NCBI GenBank assembly: GCA_030123545.1 | Contig: CP126124.1 | Span: 1,240,001-1,304,000, forward strand | From: Burkholderiaceae bacterium | GTDB taxonomy: Bacteria > Pseudomonadota > Gammaproteobacteria > Burkholderiales > Burkholderiaceae_C | DNA: 64,000 nt | Direction: 5' to 3' | Shown: piece after piece, positions 44,390 through 52,281 of the stretch | Layout: each line of letters opens with the position of its first letter | Numbering within the stretch: position 1 is the stretch's first letter | Program-made: the position numbers and the translations under genes | Notes under the pieces: generated by a model | What the model was told of the DNA's origin: nothing | Seen by the model: the letters and a program-made list of their open reading frames with translations, nothing else | Databases searched by the model: none

Positions 44390-45150
44390 GGAAGTCTCCC
44401 ATCAGAGAGCTTTCTACCTGCATAGGGTAGCAGTTTTTGCCAAGCTGTGCTTGATGCGGTCAGATCGAAGGTCATGAGCCGCTGGCTGCCGTGATCGGCC
44501 CACCAGGCGGCGTCCGTGGCCAGCACGTCCTGCACGCTCTGGCAGTGGGCCAAGTGCGGAGCCTGGGCCACTTCTTCCGGCCACAGTGGTGCATTGAACC
44601 CCAGCTTGGGCCAGACCTTGTAACCGATGTGGCGCCGGTCGAACCCATGTCCGCCCGCAGCCACCAGGGACACATGGGACAGACCAGCCAAGTGTGCCGT
44701 GATCGCGCAGAGCGCGAACGCCACCGTGCCCAATGTCGGTGGGGTGTGGTGTTCGTTTAGGAAATACCGATCGACGTGCAGGCCGTCGATGAACAGGTCG
44801 GTTCCCCCGTTTGGGGCCGCGTACAGGCCGAGCCGGTTTTTGCCTGGGTGCTGAATCAGTTGGGAGTTGGCGATGGTGAAGTACAGGCCTGGTGGTGCTT
44901 CATCCAGGCCGAATGAGTGTTCGGCCTGCTGGTGGACGCGGCTGCCATCGAACACAGAGAGCAGGTGAGCGAACTCCACCACGGAGAAGATGCCGATGGG
45001 CAGTTCGTAGAGATCGTCGGGGTTCAACTCGATGCCATCGAGGCGGATGCCCGTGCCGGTCAGGTAGGAGCGGACGATCGGGCTAGCCAGCAGTTGTTGG
45101 TGGAGGCCCGACAGGTGTGTCTGGTAGAAGGCTGAGGGTGGGAGTGGCAC
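44386..45150 (-). CDS. Uncharacterised protein at the end of the element
   Basis: Protein of 254 residues, coupled to the 65-residue gene by ATGA. It has no signal peptide or membrane span. The middle (TVAFALCAITAHLAGLSHVSL, AAGGHGFDRRHIGYKVWPKLGFNAPL) has the look of a GNAT-like beta-alpha unit with a glycine turn, but the match is too weak to name. The C-terminal region TDAAWWADHGSQRLMTFDL is acidic and tryptophan-containing. It is the outermost gene of the conjugative element on this side. An acetyltransferase role is only a possibility. Confidence 0.65.
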   Translation of the reverse strand: MPLPPSAFYQTHLSGLHQQLLASPIVRSYLTGTGIRLDGIELNPDDLYELPIGIFSVVEFAHLLSVFDGSRVHQQAEHSFGLDEAPPGLYFTIANSQLIQHPGKNRLGLYAAPNGGTDLFIDGLHVDRYFLNEHHTPPTLGTVAFALCAITAHLAGLSHVSLVAAGGHGFDRRHIGYKVWPKLGFNAPLWPEEVAQAPHLAHCQSVQDVLATDAAWWADHGSQRLMTFDLTASSTAWQKLLPYAGRKLSDGRLP

Positions 45151-45785
45151 TTGGAGGTTCCGCTACTCGATGGGGCGACGATGCCATGCTGTGACGGCCG
45201 CCGAAACCTGTCCCGGCGTGCTGGAGCGTAGAGGCGCTTGCTGTCGGAGCGTGCTGGAGCAGGCGGGGGAGTGTGCCGTCAAAGTACGCCATCACACGCT
45301 GGGCTATGCGCCAGTTTCCGGGCTGTTTGCTTGGTGTAATTTTGGGGTAATTCCATCGCCAAACTATGCCAATTCACGCCCATGGTGCACTCTGGCGAAG
45401 TCCGGCGTACCTGCTCTAAGTGGCCGTCAATAAAGGAAAAATTGGCAAATCCGCACAGGGGCGTATTTGCCTGCCTACACAATCGGCGTGTGGGCGGCGA
45501 GATCCGGTGCTTCCATTCGGGTCGATCGATTGCGATGCACGCGCCGAACGGTCGGTGCGGATCGGGGCATTGTCGGTCATCGGTGCACCGATGCCGGGCT
45601 GCGCGGTGCGACCGCTCCGCCGCATCCGGCGGGGCCTGCAGGCAGTAACGGCGATGTCGAAGGAGCCGGATGCTCCTGCTTCCGAGCGGTACCGAACCAG
45701 CCGTTGACTGGGCTGCGGAAGAAGGAAGCGGTCGGTGAGTGGCCGAGCGAGGCGGGCGTTCAGGTTGCGCCGGCCTCGGGGAAGC
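45151..45785. other. 635-bp region without a convincing gene; probable element end
   Basis: Upstream of the last element gene. Short open frames exist in several phases but none has coding-like composition, a start signal or recognisable homology. Around 45335-45440 the sequence is AT-richer and contains TAATTTTGGGGTAATT (45338-45353), a small imperfect repeat. The right end of the conjugative element is expected here; the 8-bp TTTTTCAT-type target repeat known for Tn4371 was not found. Confidence 0.45.
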
Positions 45786-46031
45786 TCAGAATTCCGTCTC
45801 CAGGACAACGAACTCTTGTCCGGCTGCGCTTTGGCTTTGGAACGCTGGATGCGCGGGGTAGCCGGGGGAGGTGGGCGTAAGAGTCTCTTGCGAGATTTTC
45901 GGCGCCGGCTGCGGCGGCAGAATCGTCAGGGTGACCTGGAAATGCGCTTCGGCGACACCTGCCTGCGAGATCGGCACCATGCCGGCTACGGCCAGAGCCG
46001 AGACCAGAATTGAGAAAAGGGCTCTTCTCAT
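45786..46031 (-). CDS. Putative small secreted protein
   Basis: 81 residues opening with a good signal peptide: MRRALFS, a hydrophobic core, then SQAGVAEA. The mature part of about 50 residues, beginning HFQVTLTILPPQPAPK, is proline- and serine-rich. No known domain. There is no strong ribosome site, and it stands alone, so it could be a remnant. The FQVTLTI stretch loosely recalls the start of spore-coat-U-type secreted domains, which would make this a truncated version. Confidence 0.4.
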   Translation of the reverse strand: MRRALFSILVSALAVAGMVPISQAGVAEAHFQVTLTILPPQPAPKISQETLTPTSPGYPAHPAFQSQSAAGQEFVVLETEF

Positions 46032-46659
46032 AGGAGTCCGTCGGAAGTTGCGTGGTTGAATATTTATTGCAACGACTGCGGCGAGTGACCCTGTACCCGA
46101 ACGTTCCTTGATCTAGGAGTCTTTATAGACGAATGTTGCTTTACGTTTCAAACATAGACAAAATGTATCCAGATTGCTGACTCGGGAATGCGGCCAACGC
46201 ACGGCGGCATTGCGATCGGCTACTTCCTTATGGCCCTACCACTCAGCGAATCGTGGGAGTGGTCGGCTTGAACGACGCGTTCGATTTCGGGTCCGAGGTC
46301 AGTGCGGGCGAGCCGGTCTTTGTTTCGGTTCCGGCCGAGTCGGTCGATACAGGCTGACTGATCACGCAGGTTCTGGATGCGAATCTTGCTTTTCGCTGAC
46401 GCGGCGGGCGCCATCGTCTGCGTCAATGCCAGCGAGGCCAAGCCAATGCGCTGGCCCTTCAGTGGTGCCGGTTGCACAGCTGTCTCCCCCCTCATCAAAC
46501 GCGATGCACCCGACGCCGGCCAGCGCAAGTCGGCTGTTTGCGTCAGGTCAAACCCACGGCAAAGAGCGCGGACTACGATCTTTGCAAGCGGAAGGCAATC
46601 GAGGCTTTCCATTATGGAAGATGGTCGACCTTCGAAGGTCTTGTGTGGAGGTGTGGATC
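46032..46659. other. 628-bp region with no supported gene
   Basis: Between the small secreted protein and the Gly/Met-rich gene. An AT-rich stretch at 46050-46180 may hold promoters. The remainder has open frames on both strands but no start signals or family resemblance. The GGAGG at 46648-46652 is the ribosome site of the gene at 46660. It reads like decayed coding sequence. Confidence 0.4.
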
Positions 46660-47280
46660 ATGAAGACCCGGATCGTGAAGACCTGGAACAGGCGCGGCTG
46701 GATCGGCCTGCTCGCCGCGCCGATGCTGGCGCTCGGTGTTGCGGCGGCCGTGCCCGCGCAGCCTGCCGACTCCGCCGGCGCTCCTCCGGCCTACGGGCGT
46801 GGATACGGGCCCGGTCATGGTATGGGGTCCGGCATGATGGGCGGTTGGGCCGGCGGCTACGGCGGATGGGGTGGCATGGGCCCGGGAATGATGGGCGGCT
46901 GGGGCGATGGCTACGGTCCCGGCATGATGAACGGCTGGGGCGGCAGCCATGGCGGATGGGGCATGGGCCCGGGGATGATGGGTGGCTATGGCGGCTGGGG
47001 GCGCGGGCCTCGGCCGAGCGATGCGCAGATCCAGAAGATCGAAGCGATCGAGAAGGCCTTGCTCGACAAGCAATGGCCGCTGATGCGGTCGGCGCAGCAG
47101 ACCATGATCGACTCCTGGAGCGCCGGCGAATCCAGGCTCGATATCGACGCGGTGATGAAAAAGGCCACGACGCTATCGAACCTTCATCTGCAGATGCTGC
47201 GCAACCGGCTCGAAGCGCAGCAGCAGATCGATGCGGTGCTGGCGGCCGAGCAGCGGCCGGGCACGGGCAAGACACGCTGA
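46660..47280 (+). CDS. Gly/Met-rich secreted protein, Spy/CpxP-like C-terminus
   Basis: 206 residues from the ATG at 46660 (GGAGG eight bases upstream). After a signal peptide ending near VPAQPAD come about 70 residues of repeats built on G-P-G-M-M-G-G-W (four units between about 50 and 108), rich in Gly, Met, Trp and Tyr. A helical tail (DAQIQKIEAIEKALLDKQWPL onward) resembles periplasmic Spy/CpxP or heavy-metal-resistance (Zra-like) proteins, including a LHLQMLRNRLEAQQQIDAVL helix. Methionine-rich repeats commonly bind Cu(I); a periplasmic copper or envelope-stress role is inferred. It stands alone, convergent with the monooxygenase gene. Confidence 0.72.
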   Translation: MKTRIVKTWNRRGWIGLLAAPMLALGVAAAVPAQPADSAGAPPAYGRGYGPGHGMGSGMMGGWAGGYGGWGGMGPGMMGGWGDGYGPGMMNGWGGSHGGWGMGPGMMGGYGGWGRGPRPSDAQIQKIEAIEKALLDKQWPLMRSAQQTMIDSWSAGESRLDIDAVMKKATTLSNLHLQMLRNRLEAQQQIDAVLAAEQRPGTGKTR

Positions 47281-47343
47281 GCGAAGCCCACGCGGGCGCG
47301 GTGCTGCCGGCTCTTTCCGACGATGCCTGGGCGGTGCGCCGGG

Positions 47344-49248
47344 TCAGACCGCTGCGCTCCGCCGCTCGCGCATGAACCCGCGAAAGAACGTGGCGAGTTC
47401 GGCCGCCCCAGTCAGCGGCAGCACATCGGCCACGTACTGGTCAGGGCGGACCACGACAATCGCGCCGCCGCGGTCGATGCCGCGCTGCTCGAAGATGTCG
47501 TCGCCGGGCAGCGGCGCGAACACGCCCTCGTAGTCGATCAGCTGGTACGGGCCGACGCGGGGCTTGAACGCGTCGGGAACGCGGGCCATGTCGACAGCGG
47601 CGTGATCCTGCTGGTAGATCACTTTGACGTCGAAGCAGGCGTTGGCGTCCAAGCCCTCGGGCGTGAACGCGTTGAGCGGCGACTCGCTCGCCTGCGCAAG
47701 CCAATGCGCGAACGCGGTGGTCGGCGATGCGTCGCCGGCCGGCGCAGGGTCGGTGAACACATAAAGGCGCCAGCGGCCGTCGGCCCGGGCTTCGTGGCCG
47801 ATGTGCAGCGGCTTGGCGTCGGCGACGCGCATGACCCGCGCCGACTTGAACCGCTTGCCGATGGGAAAGCCGGTCGCTAGCTGCTGGTGGCGCGGTTCGG
47901 CAGTGAGGATCGACGGCCGGTACTGGGTCATGAAGCCCTGCGCGAACTCGGTGATCTGCACGTAGGCGGCCTCGACCTGCGACGCGCCGCCCAGTTCCTC
48001 TTCCGGCGTGGCCATCACCGTCGCCCAGCGCTTGTCGAAGTCGATGATGTTCTGGCCGATCACCTGCCGCTCGGCCGAATAGGTGGCGAGCAGGCTTTCC
48101 GGACTGCGGCCCTCGAGCACGTGGGCGAGCTTCCAGCCCAGGTTGAATCCGTCCTGCATCGACACGTTCATGCCCTGGCCGGCCTTCGCGCTGTGCGTGT
48201 GGCTCGCGTCGCCGGCGATGAACACGCGCGGAGCGCGTCGGCCGACCTGATCCAGCGGCACGTCGTCGAAGCGGTCGCACACCCGGTGACCGACCTCGTA
48301 CACGCTGTACCAGGCGACGTTGCGCACGTCGAGGGTGTAGGGCTGCAGGATCTTGCGGGCGCGCTCTATCGTCTGCTCGGCGGTGGTCTGCCGCACCGCG
48401 CTGCGCGCGTTCGGGTCGACCTCGCCCAGGTCCACGTATAGGCGGAACATGAAGCCGCCCTCGCGCGGGATCAGCAGGATGTTGCCGTGCGCGGCCGACT
48501 GGATCACGCATTTGGTGCGGATGTCCGGGAAGTCGGTGACCGCCAGTAGGTCCATCACGCCCCAGGCGTGGTTCGACACGCCGCCGGACATCGTGCCGCC
48601 GATCGCGCCGCGCACGCGGCTGTGCGCACCGTCCGCGCCGACCACGTACTTCGCATGGACGACCTGCTTGCGCCCCTTGTGCTCGCCGGCGCTGCGCACC
48701 AGCGTGACCGCGACCGGATAGTCTCCCTGATCAGCGATCACGAGGCTCGCGAATTCGAACCCGTAGTCGGGCTTCATGCGCGTCGGCGCATCGGCCATTA
48801 CCTTAGCGAAGTAGTCGAGCACGCGCGCCTGGTTCACCAGGATGTGCGGATATTCGCTGATGCCGCTCGCGTCCTCGGGTTCGCGCGAAACACGAACGAT
48901 GCGGGCGGCATCCTGGGCGTCGGGTTTCCAGAACACGGTCTGCGTCACCTCGCAGCCCTCGGCGACGATCTCGTCGGCGAAACCGAACGCCTCGAAGGTT
49001 TCGACGCTGCGCTTCTGGATGCCGTCGGCCTGGCCGATTTCGAGGCGTCCACCGCGGCGCTCGACGATGCGCGTCGTGATGCCGGGAAACTGCGAGAGCT
49101 GGGCCGCGGTGATCATGCCGGCCGGCCCGGCGCCGACGATCAGCACGTCGACCCGATCCGGGAGTTCTGCAGGACGATCGACGCCGGCGCCCGCCGCGGC
49201 CTGGATGCGCGGGTCGCCGGACACGTAGCCGCGATGATGAAATTGCAT
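47344..49248 (-). CDS. FAD-dependent aromatic hydroxylase, MobA (3-hydroxybenzoate 4-monooxygenase)-like
   Basis: Flavoprotein hydroxylase of 634 residues. The ATG at 49248 has TTGGAGACAAGC upstream; a TTG four codons earlier is less likely. The FAD motif GAGPAG is at 39-44, GADGAHSRVRG near 213 is the DG motif, and FIAGDASHTHSAKAGQGMN near 340 the GD motif. A C-terminal thioredoxin-like domain (about 455-634) fits the phenol hydroxylase/MobA family, which inserts oxygen into phenolic acids with NADPH. Length is the same as MobA. The exact substrate (3-hydroxybenzoate, phenol or resorcinol type) cannot be settled from sequence. It is transcribed divergently from the cytochrome genes, and an imperfect palindrome lies 84 bp upstream. 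Confidence 0.8.
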   Translation of the reverse strand: MQFHHRGYVSGDPRIQAAAGAGVDRPAELPDRVDVLIVGAGPAGMITAAQLSQFPGITTRIVERRGGRLEIGQADGIQKRSVETFEAFGFADEIVAEGCEVTQTVFWKPDAQDAARIVRVSREPEDASGISEYPHILVNQARVLDYFAKVMADAPTRMKPDYGFEFASLVIADQGDYPVAVTLVRSAGEHKGRKQVVHAKYVVGADGAHSRVRGAIGGTMSGGVSNHAWGVMDLLAVTDFPDIRTKCVIQSAAHGNILLIPREGGFMFRLYVDLGEVDPNARSAVRQTTAEQTIERARKILQPYTLDVRNVAWYSVYEVGHRVCDRFDDVPLDQVGRRAPRVFIAGDASHTHSAKAGQGMNVSMQDGFNLGWKLAHVLEGRSPESLLATYSAERQVIGQNIIDFDKRWATVMATPEEELGGASQVEAAYVQITEFAQGFMTQYRPSILTAEPRHQQLATGFPIGKRFKSARVMRVADAKPLHIGHEARADGRWRLYVFTDPAPAGDASPTTAFAHWLAQASESPLNAFTPEGLDANACFDVKVIYQQDHAAVDMARVPDAFKPRVGPYQLIDYEGVFAPLPGDDIFEQRGIDRGGAIVVVRPDQYVADVLPLTGAAELATFFRGFMRERRSAAV

Positions 49249-49331
49249 GCTTGTCTCCAATCGGATGCTGGGGGGAGGGAACGGAATGGGCCGCCGGTTT
49301 CGACTTGGCGTCGGCGACAGCCGCGCGACAC

Positions 49332-49351
49332 TTAGTAAGTATACATATCAA
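49332..49351. promoter_or_regulatory. Imperfect palindrome, possible MarR-type operator
   Basis: TTAGTAAGTATACATATCAA, centred on GTATAC, pairs at 14 of 20 positions. It lies in the 281-bp region between the divergent hydroxylase and cytochrome genes, in the most AT-rich part. MobA genes are often under a MarR-type repressor, but no such gene is in the window. Confidence 0.35.
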
Positions 49352-49529
49352 TTGCAGGTGACGCAACCCCTGGGCGCACTTGGTGCGGTTTCTGTCATGA
49401 CGCTTTCAGCGGCGCGCGCGTCGCGAGGGCCGCATTTGATGCCGATCAAAATCTGCGCGGATCGACCGCGCGGATCGGTCCGGAACTCGCAGAATGCCAC
49501 TGCAGCAGATCCAGATCGAGAGGGTAGCC

Positions 49530-50933
49530 ATGGCGACGCTCCGGTGTTCTTGGGTTCCGTGCGGACTCTCACCCGCGGACGGCCGCGCCGGACGGCTTTG
49601 GCGCTTCGTGGCGATCTGCTGGCTGGGGTCCAACCTGTGGCTGATCGCGACGCCGGCCCGGGCCGTGCCGGCGTTCGCCCGCCAGACCGGCCAGAGTTGC
49701 GTGGCCTGTCACGCCGGCGGCCAGTTCCCCGAGCTCACGCCGTACGGGCGCATATTCAAGCTGACCGGCTACACGTTCGGCGAGCATGCGAACCCGGTTT
49801 CGGCGATGGTCGTCGCCGACTGGACGGCCAACAGCAACAACAGCGACGGCATGGGTGGCCAGCTGACCGATCTGGACCGGCGCTTCATCGCCGACTTCGG
49901 CAGCGTGTTCCTCGCCGGCAAGATCACCGATAACATCGGCGGCTTCGGCCAGTGGACCTATGCGGTGCACGACCACCAGAACGCCAGCGGCAACTGGGTC
50001 GGTCAATTCGGCTCGGACAACTTCGACCTGCGCTACGCCCACGAGGACAGCTCGACCGACCACGGCCTGATCTGGGGCCTGACCCTGCACAACAACCCGA
50101 CCGTGCAGGACATCTGGAATTCGACGCCGGCCTGGGGCTATCCGTACCTTGCGCCGAGCGGCAATGCCTCGGTGGGCGCGCCGCCGTCGACCCTGATCGA
50201 GGGGGCGCTGGCCGCAAGTGTCGCGGGGGTCGGCGCCTATGCGCTGGTCGACCGGGCGGTGTATCTGGAATTCACCAACTACCAGACCGCCAAGGGCCCG
50301 TGGTCGTTCCTGAGCATCGGCAAGACCACCGGAGACCCCGACAACCCGCTGACCTACGTGCAGGGCTGGAACCCGTATCTGCGCCTCGCCTACACGCGCG
50401 AGTGGGGGCCGCAGAACATCATGCTCGGGGCGTTCGACCTGCATGCCGGCGTGCTGCCGCTCGACGGCAACAACAACCCGATCTACGGTCAGGGCGCAAC
50501 GCACTACCACGACAGCGGTATCGACGCCCAGTACCAGTACCTGCTGTCGCCGCACACGTTCACCGCGCAGCTTCGCTGGGTGCACGAAGCCATCAACGAC
50601 GACACGCAGAACGTCTACAGCGCGCCGGCGACGCTCGATTCGGTCCGGCTCAAGGGCACGTATGTCTACCAGGAGAAGTACGGCGTCAGCCTGGCCTACA
50701 CCAACGTGACCGGAAGCCCCGATCCGACCGCCTACGCGGGCAGCGCGATCAACTCGCCCAACACCATCTACTGGACACCCGAGCTGTTCTGGATGCCGCT
50801 CAACAACCTGCGCATTGGCCTGCAGTTCAATCTGTTCACACGCTATCTCGGTGCCAGAACCAATTACGACGGCAACGGCCGCAACGCGACCGACAACAAC
50901 AACCTGTTCCTGTACCTGTGGCTGGCGATATGA
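49530..50933 (+). CDS. Mono-haem cytochrome domain fused to an outer-membrane beta-barrel-like protein
   Basis: 467 residues from the ATG at 49530 (GAGAGGG upstream). A long N-terminal region with a hydrophobic signal segment ends near ARAVPAFA. A single haem site CVACH follows at 57-61, and then about 380 residues that alternate polar and aromatic residues like beta-barrel strands (for example FGQWTYAVHDHQN, NIMLGAFDLHAG, LRIGLQFNLFTRYLG), ending LFLYLWLAI. Proteins of this kind may conduct electrons across the outer membrane as a cytochrome-in-barrel. The partner dihaem cytochrome overlaps or follows directly (29 bp to its likely ATG). Function is inferred. Confidence 0.72.
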   Translation: MATLRCSWVPCGLSPADGRAGRLWRFVAICWLGSNLWLIATPARAVPAFARQTGQSCVACHAGGQFPELTPYGRIFKLTGYTFGEHANPVSAMVVADWTANSNNSDGMGGQLTDLDRRFIADFGSVFLAGKITDNIGGFGQWTYAVHDHQNASGNWVGQFGSDNFDLRYAHEDSSTDHGLIWGLTLHNNPTVQDIWNSTPAWGYPYLAPSGNASVGAPPSTLIEGALAASVAGVGAYALVDRAVYLEFTNYQTAKGPWSFLSIGKTTGDPDNPLTYVQGWNPYLRLAYTREWGPQNIMLGAFDLHAGVLPLDGNNNPIYGQGATHYHDSGIDAQYQYLLSPHTFTAQLRWVHEAINDDTQNVYSAPATLDSVRLKGTYVYQEKYGVSLAYTNVTGSPDPTAYAGSAINSPNTIYWTPELFWMPLNNLRIGLQFNLFTRYLGARTNYDGNGRNATDNNNLFLYLWLAI

Positions 50934-50962
50934 CGCCGGCTCTTGCTCGTTGGGGGATGTTC

Positions 50963-51613
50963 ATGAAGCCTCGCCTGCGTTGCGGCTGGCTGGCGCCACT
51001 CGGTCTGGTGGCGTTGCTGGCCGGCTGTGCCAAGGCCCCTGGGCCCGTCGCGCCCGCCGGGGGTGGCGTGGAGTCCAATATCGCGCCCGTGAAGCTGGCG
51101 CACACGGTCTGCGCCACCTGCCACGGCTTCGACGGGAATTCGGGTTCGCCACAATTCCCGAAACTCGCCGGGCAGCAGCGCGAATACCTGGTCGCCCAGT
51201 TGACGGACTTCAAAGGGCACGCGCGCGCCGACATCACGGGCCAGCAATTCATGTGGGGCTTCACCCACCTCAGTCAGGAGCAGATCGACGGCCTGGCCGA
51301 CTATTTCTCGAGCCAGACACCGATGAAAGGACATGGCACGCCGTCGGGTGAGCGGGGTGCGATGCTGTTCCAGCAAGGATCGCCCACAGCCGGTGTCCCG
51401 GCCTGCGTGTCATGCCATGGGGCCCAGGGGGAGGGGCGCGGCCAGTTTCCGCGGCTCGCCGGCCAGCACGCCGACTATGTCTACAAGCAGCTGAAGGTGT
51501 TCCAGACCACGGAAGACCGACCGCGCGGTGCGCCGATGAGGGTGGTCGCGCACAATCTGACGGACGCGGATGCCCGCGCGTTGGCGCAGTACATTTCGAC
51601 GCTGGGTCAATGA
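50963..51613 (+). CDS. Dihaem c-type cytochrome lipoprotein (cytochrome c4-like)
   Basis: 216 residues from the ATG at 50963, which has GGGGG six bases upstream; an ATG at 50930 overlapping the previous stop is possible. A lipobox LLAGC places the lipidated cysteine at residue 22. Two haem sites follow, CATCH (50-54) and CVSCH (148-152), each in a class I cytochrome c domain of the c4 arrangement (QFPKLAGQQREYLVAQL and QFPRLAGQHADYVYKQL repeats). It is probably an electron carrier in the periplasm working with the upstream cytochrome-barrel protein. Confidence 0.87.
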   Translation: MKPRLRCGWLAPLGLVALLAGCAKAPGPVAPAGGGVESNIAPVKLAHTVCATCHGFDGNSGSPQFPKLAGQQREYLVAQLTDFKGHARADITGQQFMWGFTHLSQEQIDGLADYFSSQTPMKGHGTPSGERGAMLFQQGSPTAGVPACVSCHGAQGEGRGQFPRLAGQHADYVYKQLKVFQTTEDRPRGAPMRVVAHNLTDADARALAQYISTLGQ

Positions 51614-51805
51614 CCCCGGCCAGTAACGCCGGCCGTACAGTGGTCGGTCTGTCGGGCCTTCCTTTCGCTGTCGAGACGAACCGAACGAGCATGAATCTGC
51701 TGGACCACGAGGGCTTGCCGGTCAGCAGCGCGACCGGCGACAGCCTGACCGCGTACACCAACGCGGCGCGGCTTGCAGATGCGCGCGCTGCAACGGCGCT
51801 TGGCA

Positions 51806-52177
51806 TCAATCGCCGTTGGAATCGGAGCCGGCGGCCGGGTCGATGAAAGCTGCGCGCTCGCTCAACGTCTGGTCATAGCGGCGCGCAATGCTGCCGCAGA
51901 CCAGTTCGCACAGTGCCTGGACCGTCGGGTCGCCGACACGGTAGTACACGCTGTTGCCCCGGCTCTCGCGCGTGACCAGCCCGCGCTGCGCCATCTGCGC
52001 CAGATGGCGTGAGACGTTGGCCACGCTGGAGTCCACCTGCTGTGCGATCTCGCCCACGCTCAGTTCCCCGGTGCCCAGCAGGTTCAGGATGCGCAGGCGA
52101 GTGGGCTCCGAGAGCGTGCGGAAATAGCTGGCCACCTGCTCGAGTGCGGCGGGAGGCAGTTGGTCCAGCGCAGTCAC
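51806..52177 (-). CDS. ArsR family winged-helix repressor
   Basis: 123 residues with the ArsR fold: ASYFRTLSEPTRLRILNLL, recognition helix VDSSVANVSRHLAQMAQRGLV and the wing RESRGNSVYYRV. The only cysteines are C90 and C94 in the last helix (ALCELVCGS). The classical metal site in the recognition helix (CxC) is missing, and so is the helix-2 cysteine of BigR/SqrR-type persulfide sensors, so the C-x3-C pair is an unusual candidate sensor. It is transcribed divergently from the efflux/SQR operon across a 104-bp region with TATTTGC repeats, and probably represses it. Confidence 0.88.
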   Translation of the reverse strand: MTALDQLPPAALEQVASYFRTLSEPTRLRILNLLGTGELSVGEIAQQVDSSVANVSRHLAQMAQRGLVTRESRGNSVYYRVGDPTVQALCELVCGSIARRYDQTLSERAAFIDPAAGSDSNGD

Positions 52178-52235
52178 GTTCGAGCACTCCGGCAGATGGT
52201 TCCGGCCGACAAGTCTATTCCGATCGGCCGGTCTT

Positions 52236-52273
52236 TATTTGCGTATTTGCTATTTTGCACAATTGCGCAAATA
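52236..52273. promoter_or_regulatory. Putative ArsR operator with TATTTGC repeats
   Basis: Inverted arms TATTTGCG (52236-52243) and CGCAAATA (52266-52273) with a 22-bp spacer. Inside lie two more direct copies, TATTTGC at 52244-52250 and TATTTTGC at 52251-52258, and AATTGCGCAA. It ends 8 bp before the adaptor gene ATG and covers the expected promoter area. Confidence 0.55.
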
Positions 52274-52281
52274 ATATACCA

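Noticed and set aside
45330..45450. Element attachment site of the TTTTTCAT type
   Set aside because: Searched by eye in the AT-rich part; no such octamer and no partner end in the window.
46174..46659. Long upstream extension of the Gly/Met-rich protein
   Set aside because: No ribosome site, serine/proline-rich non-family sequence; a strong GGAGG and a signal peptide mark 46660 as the start.
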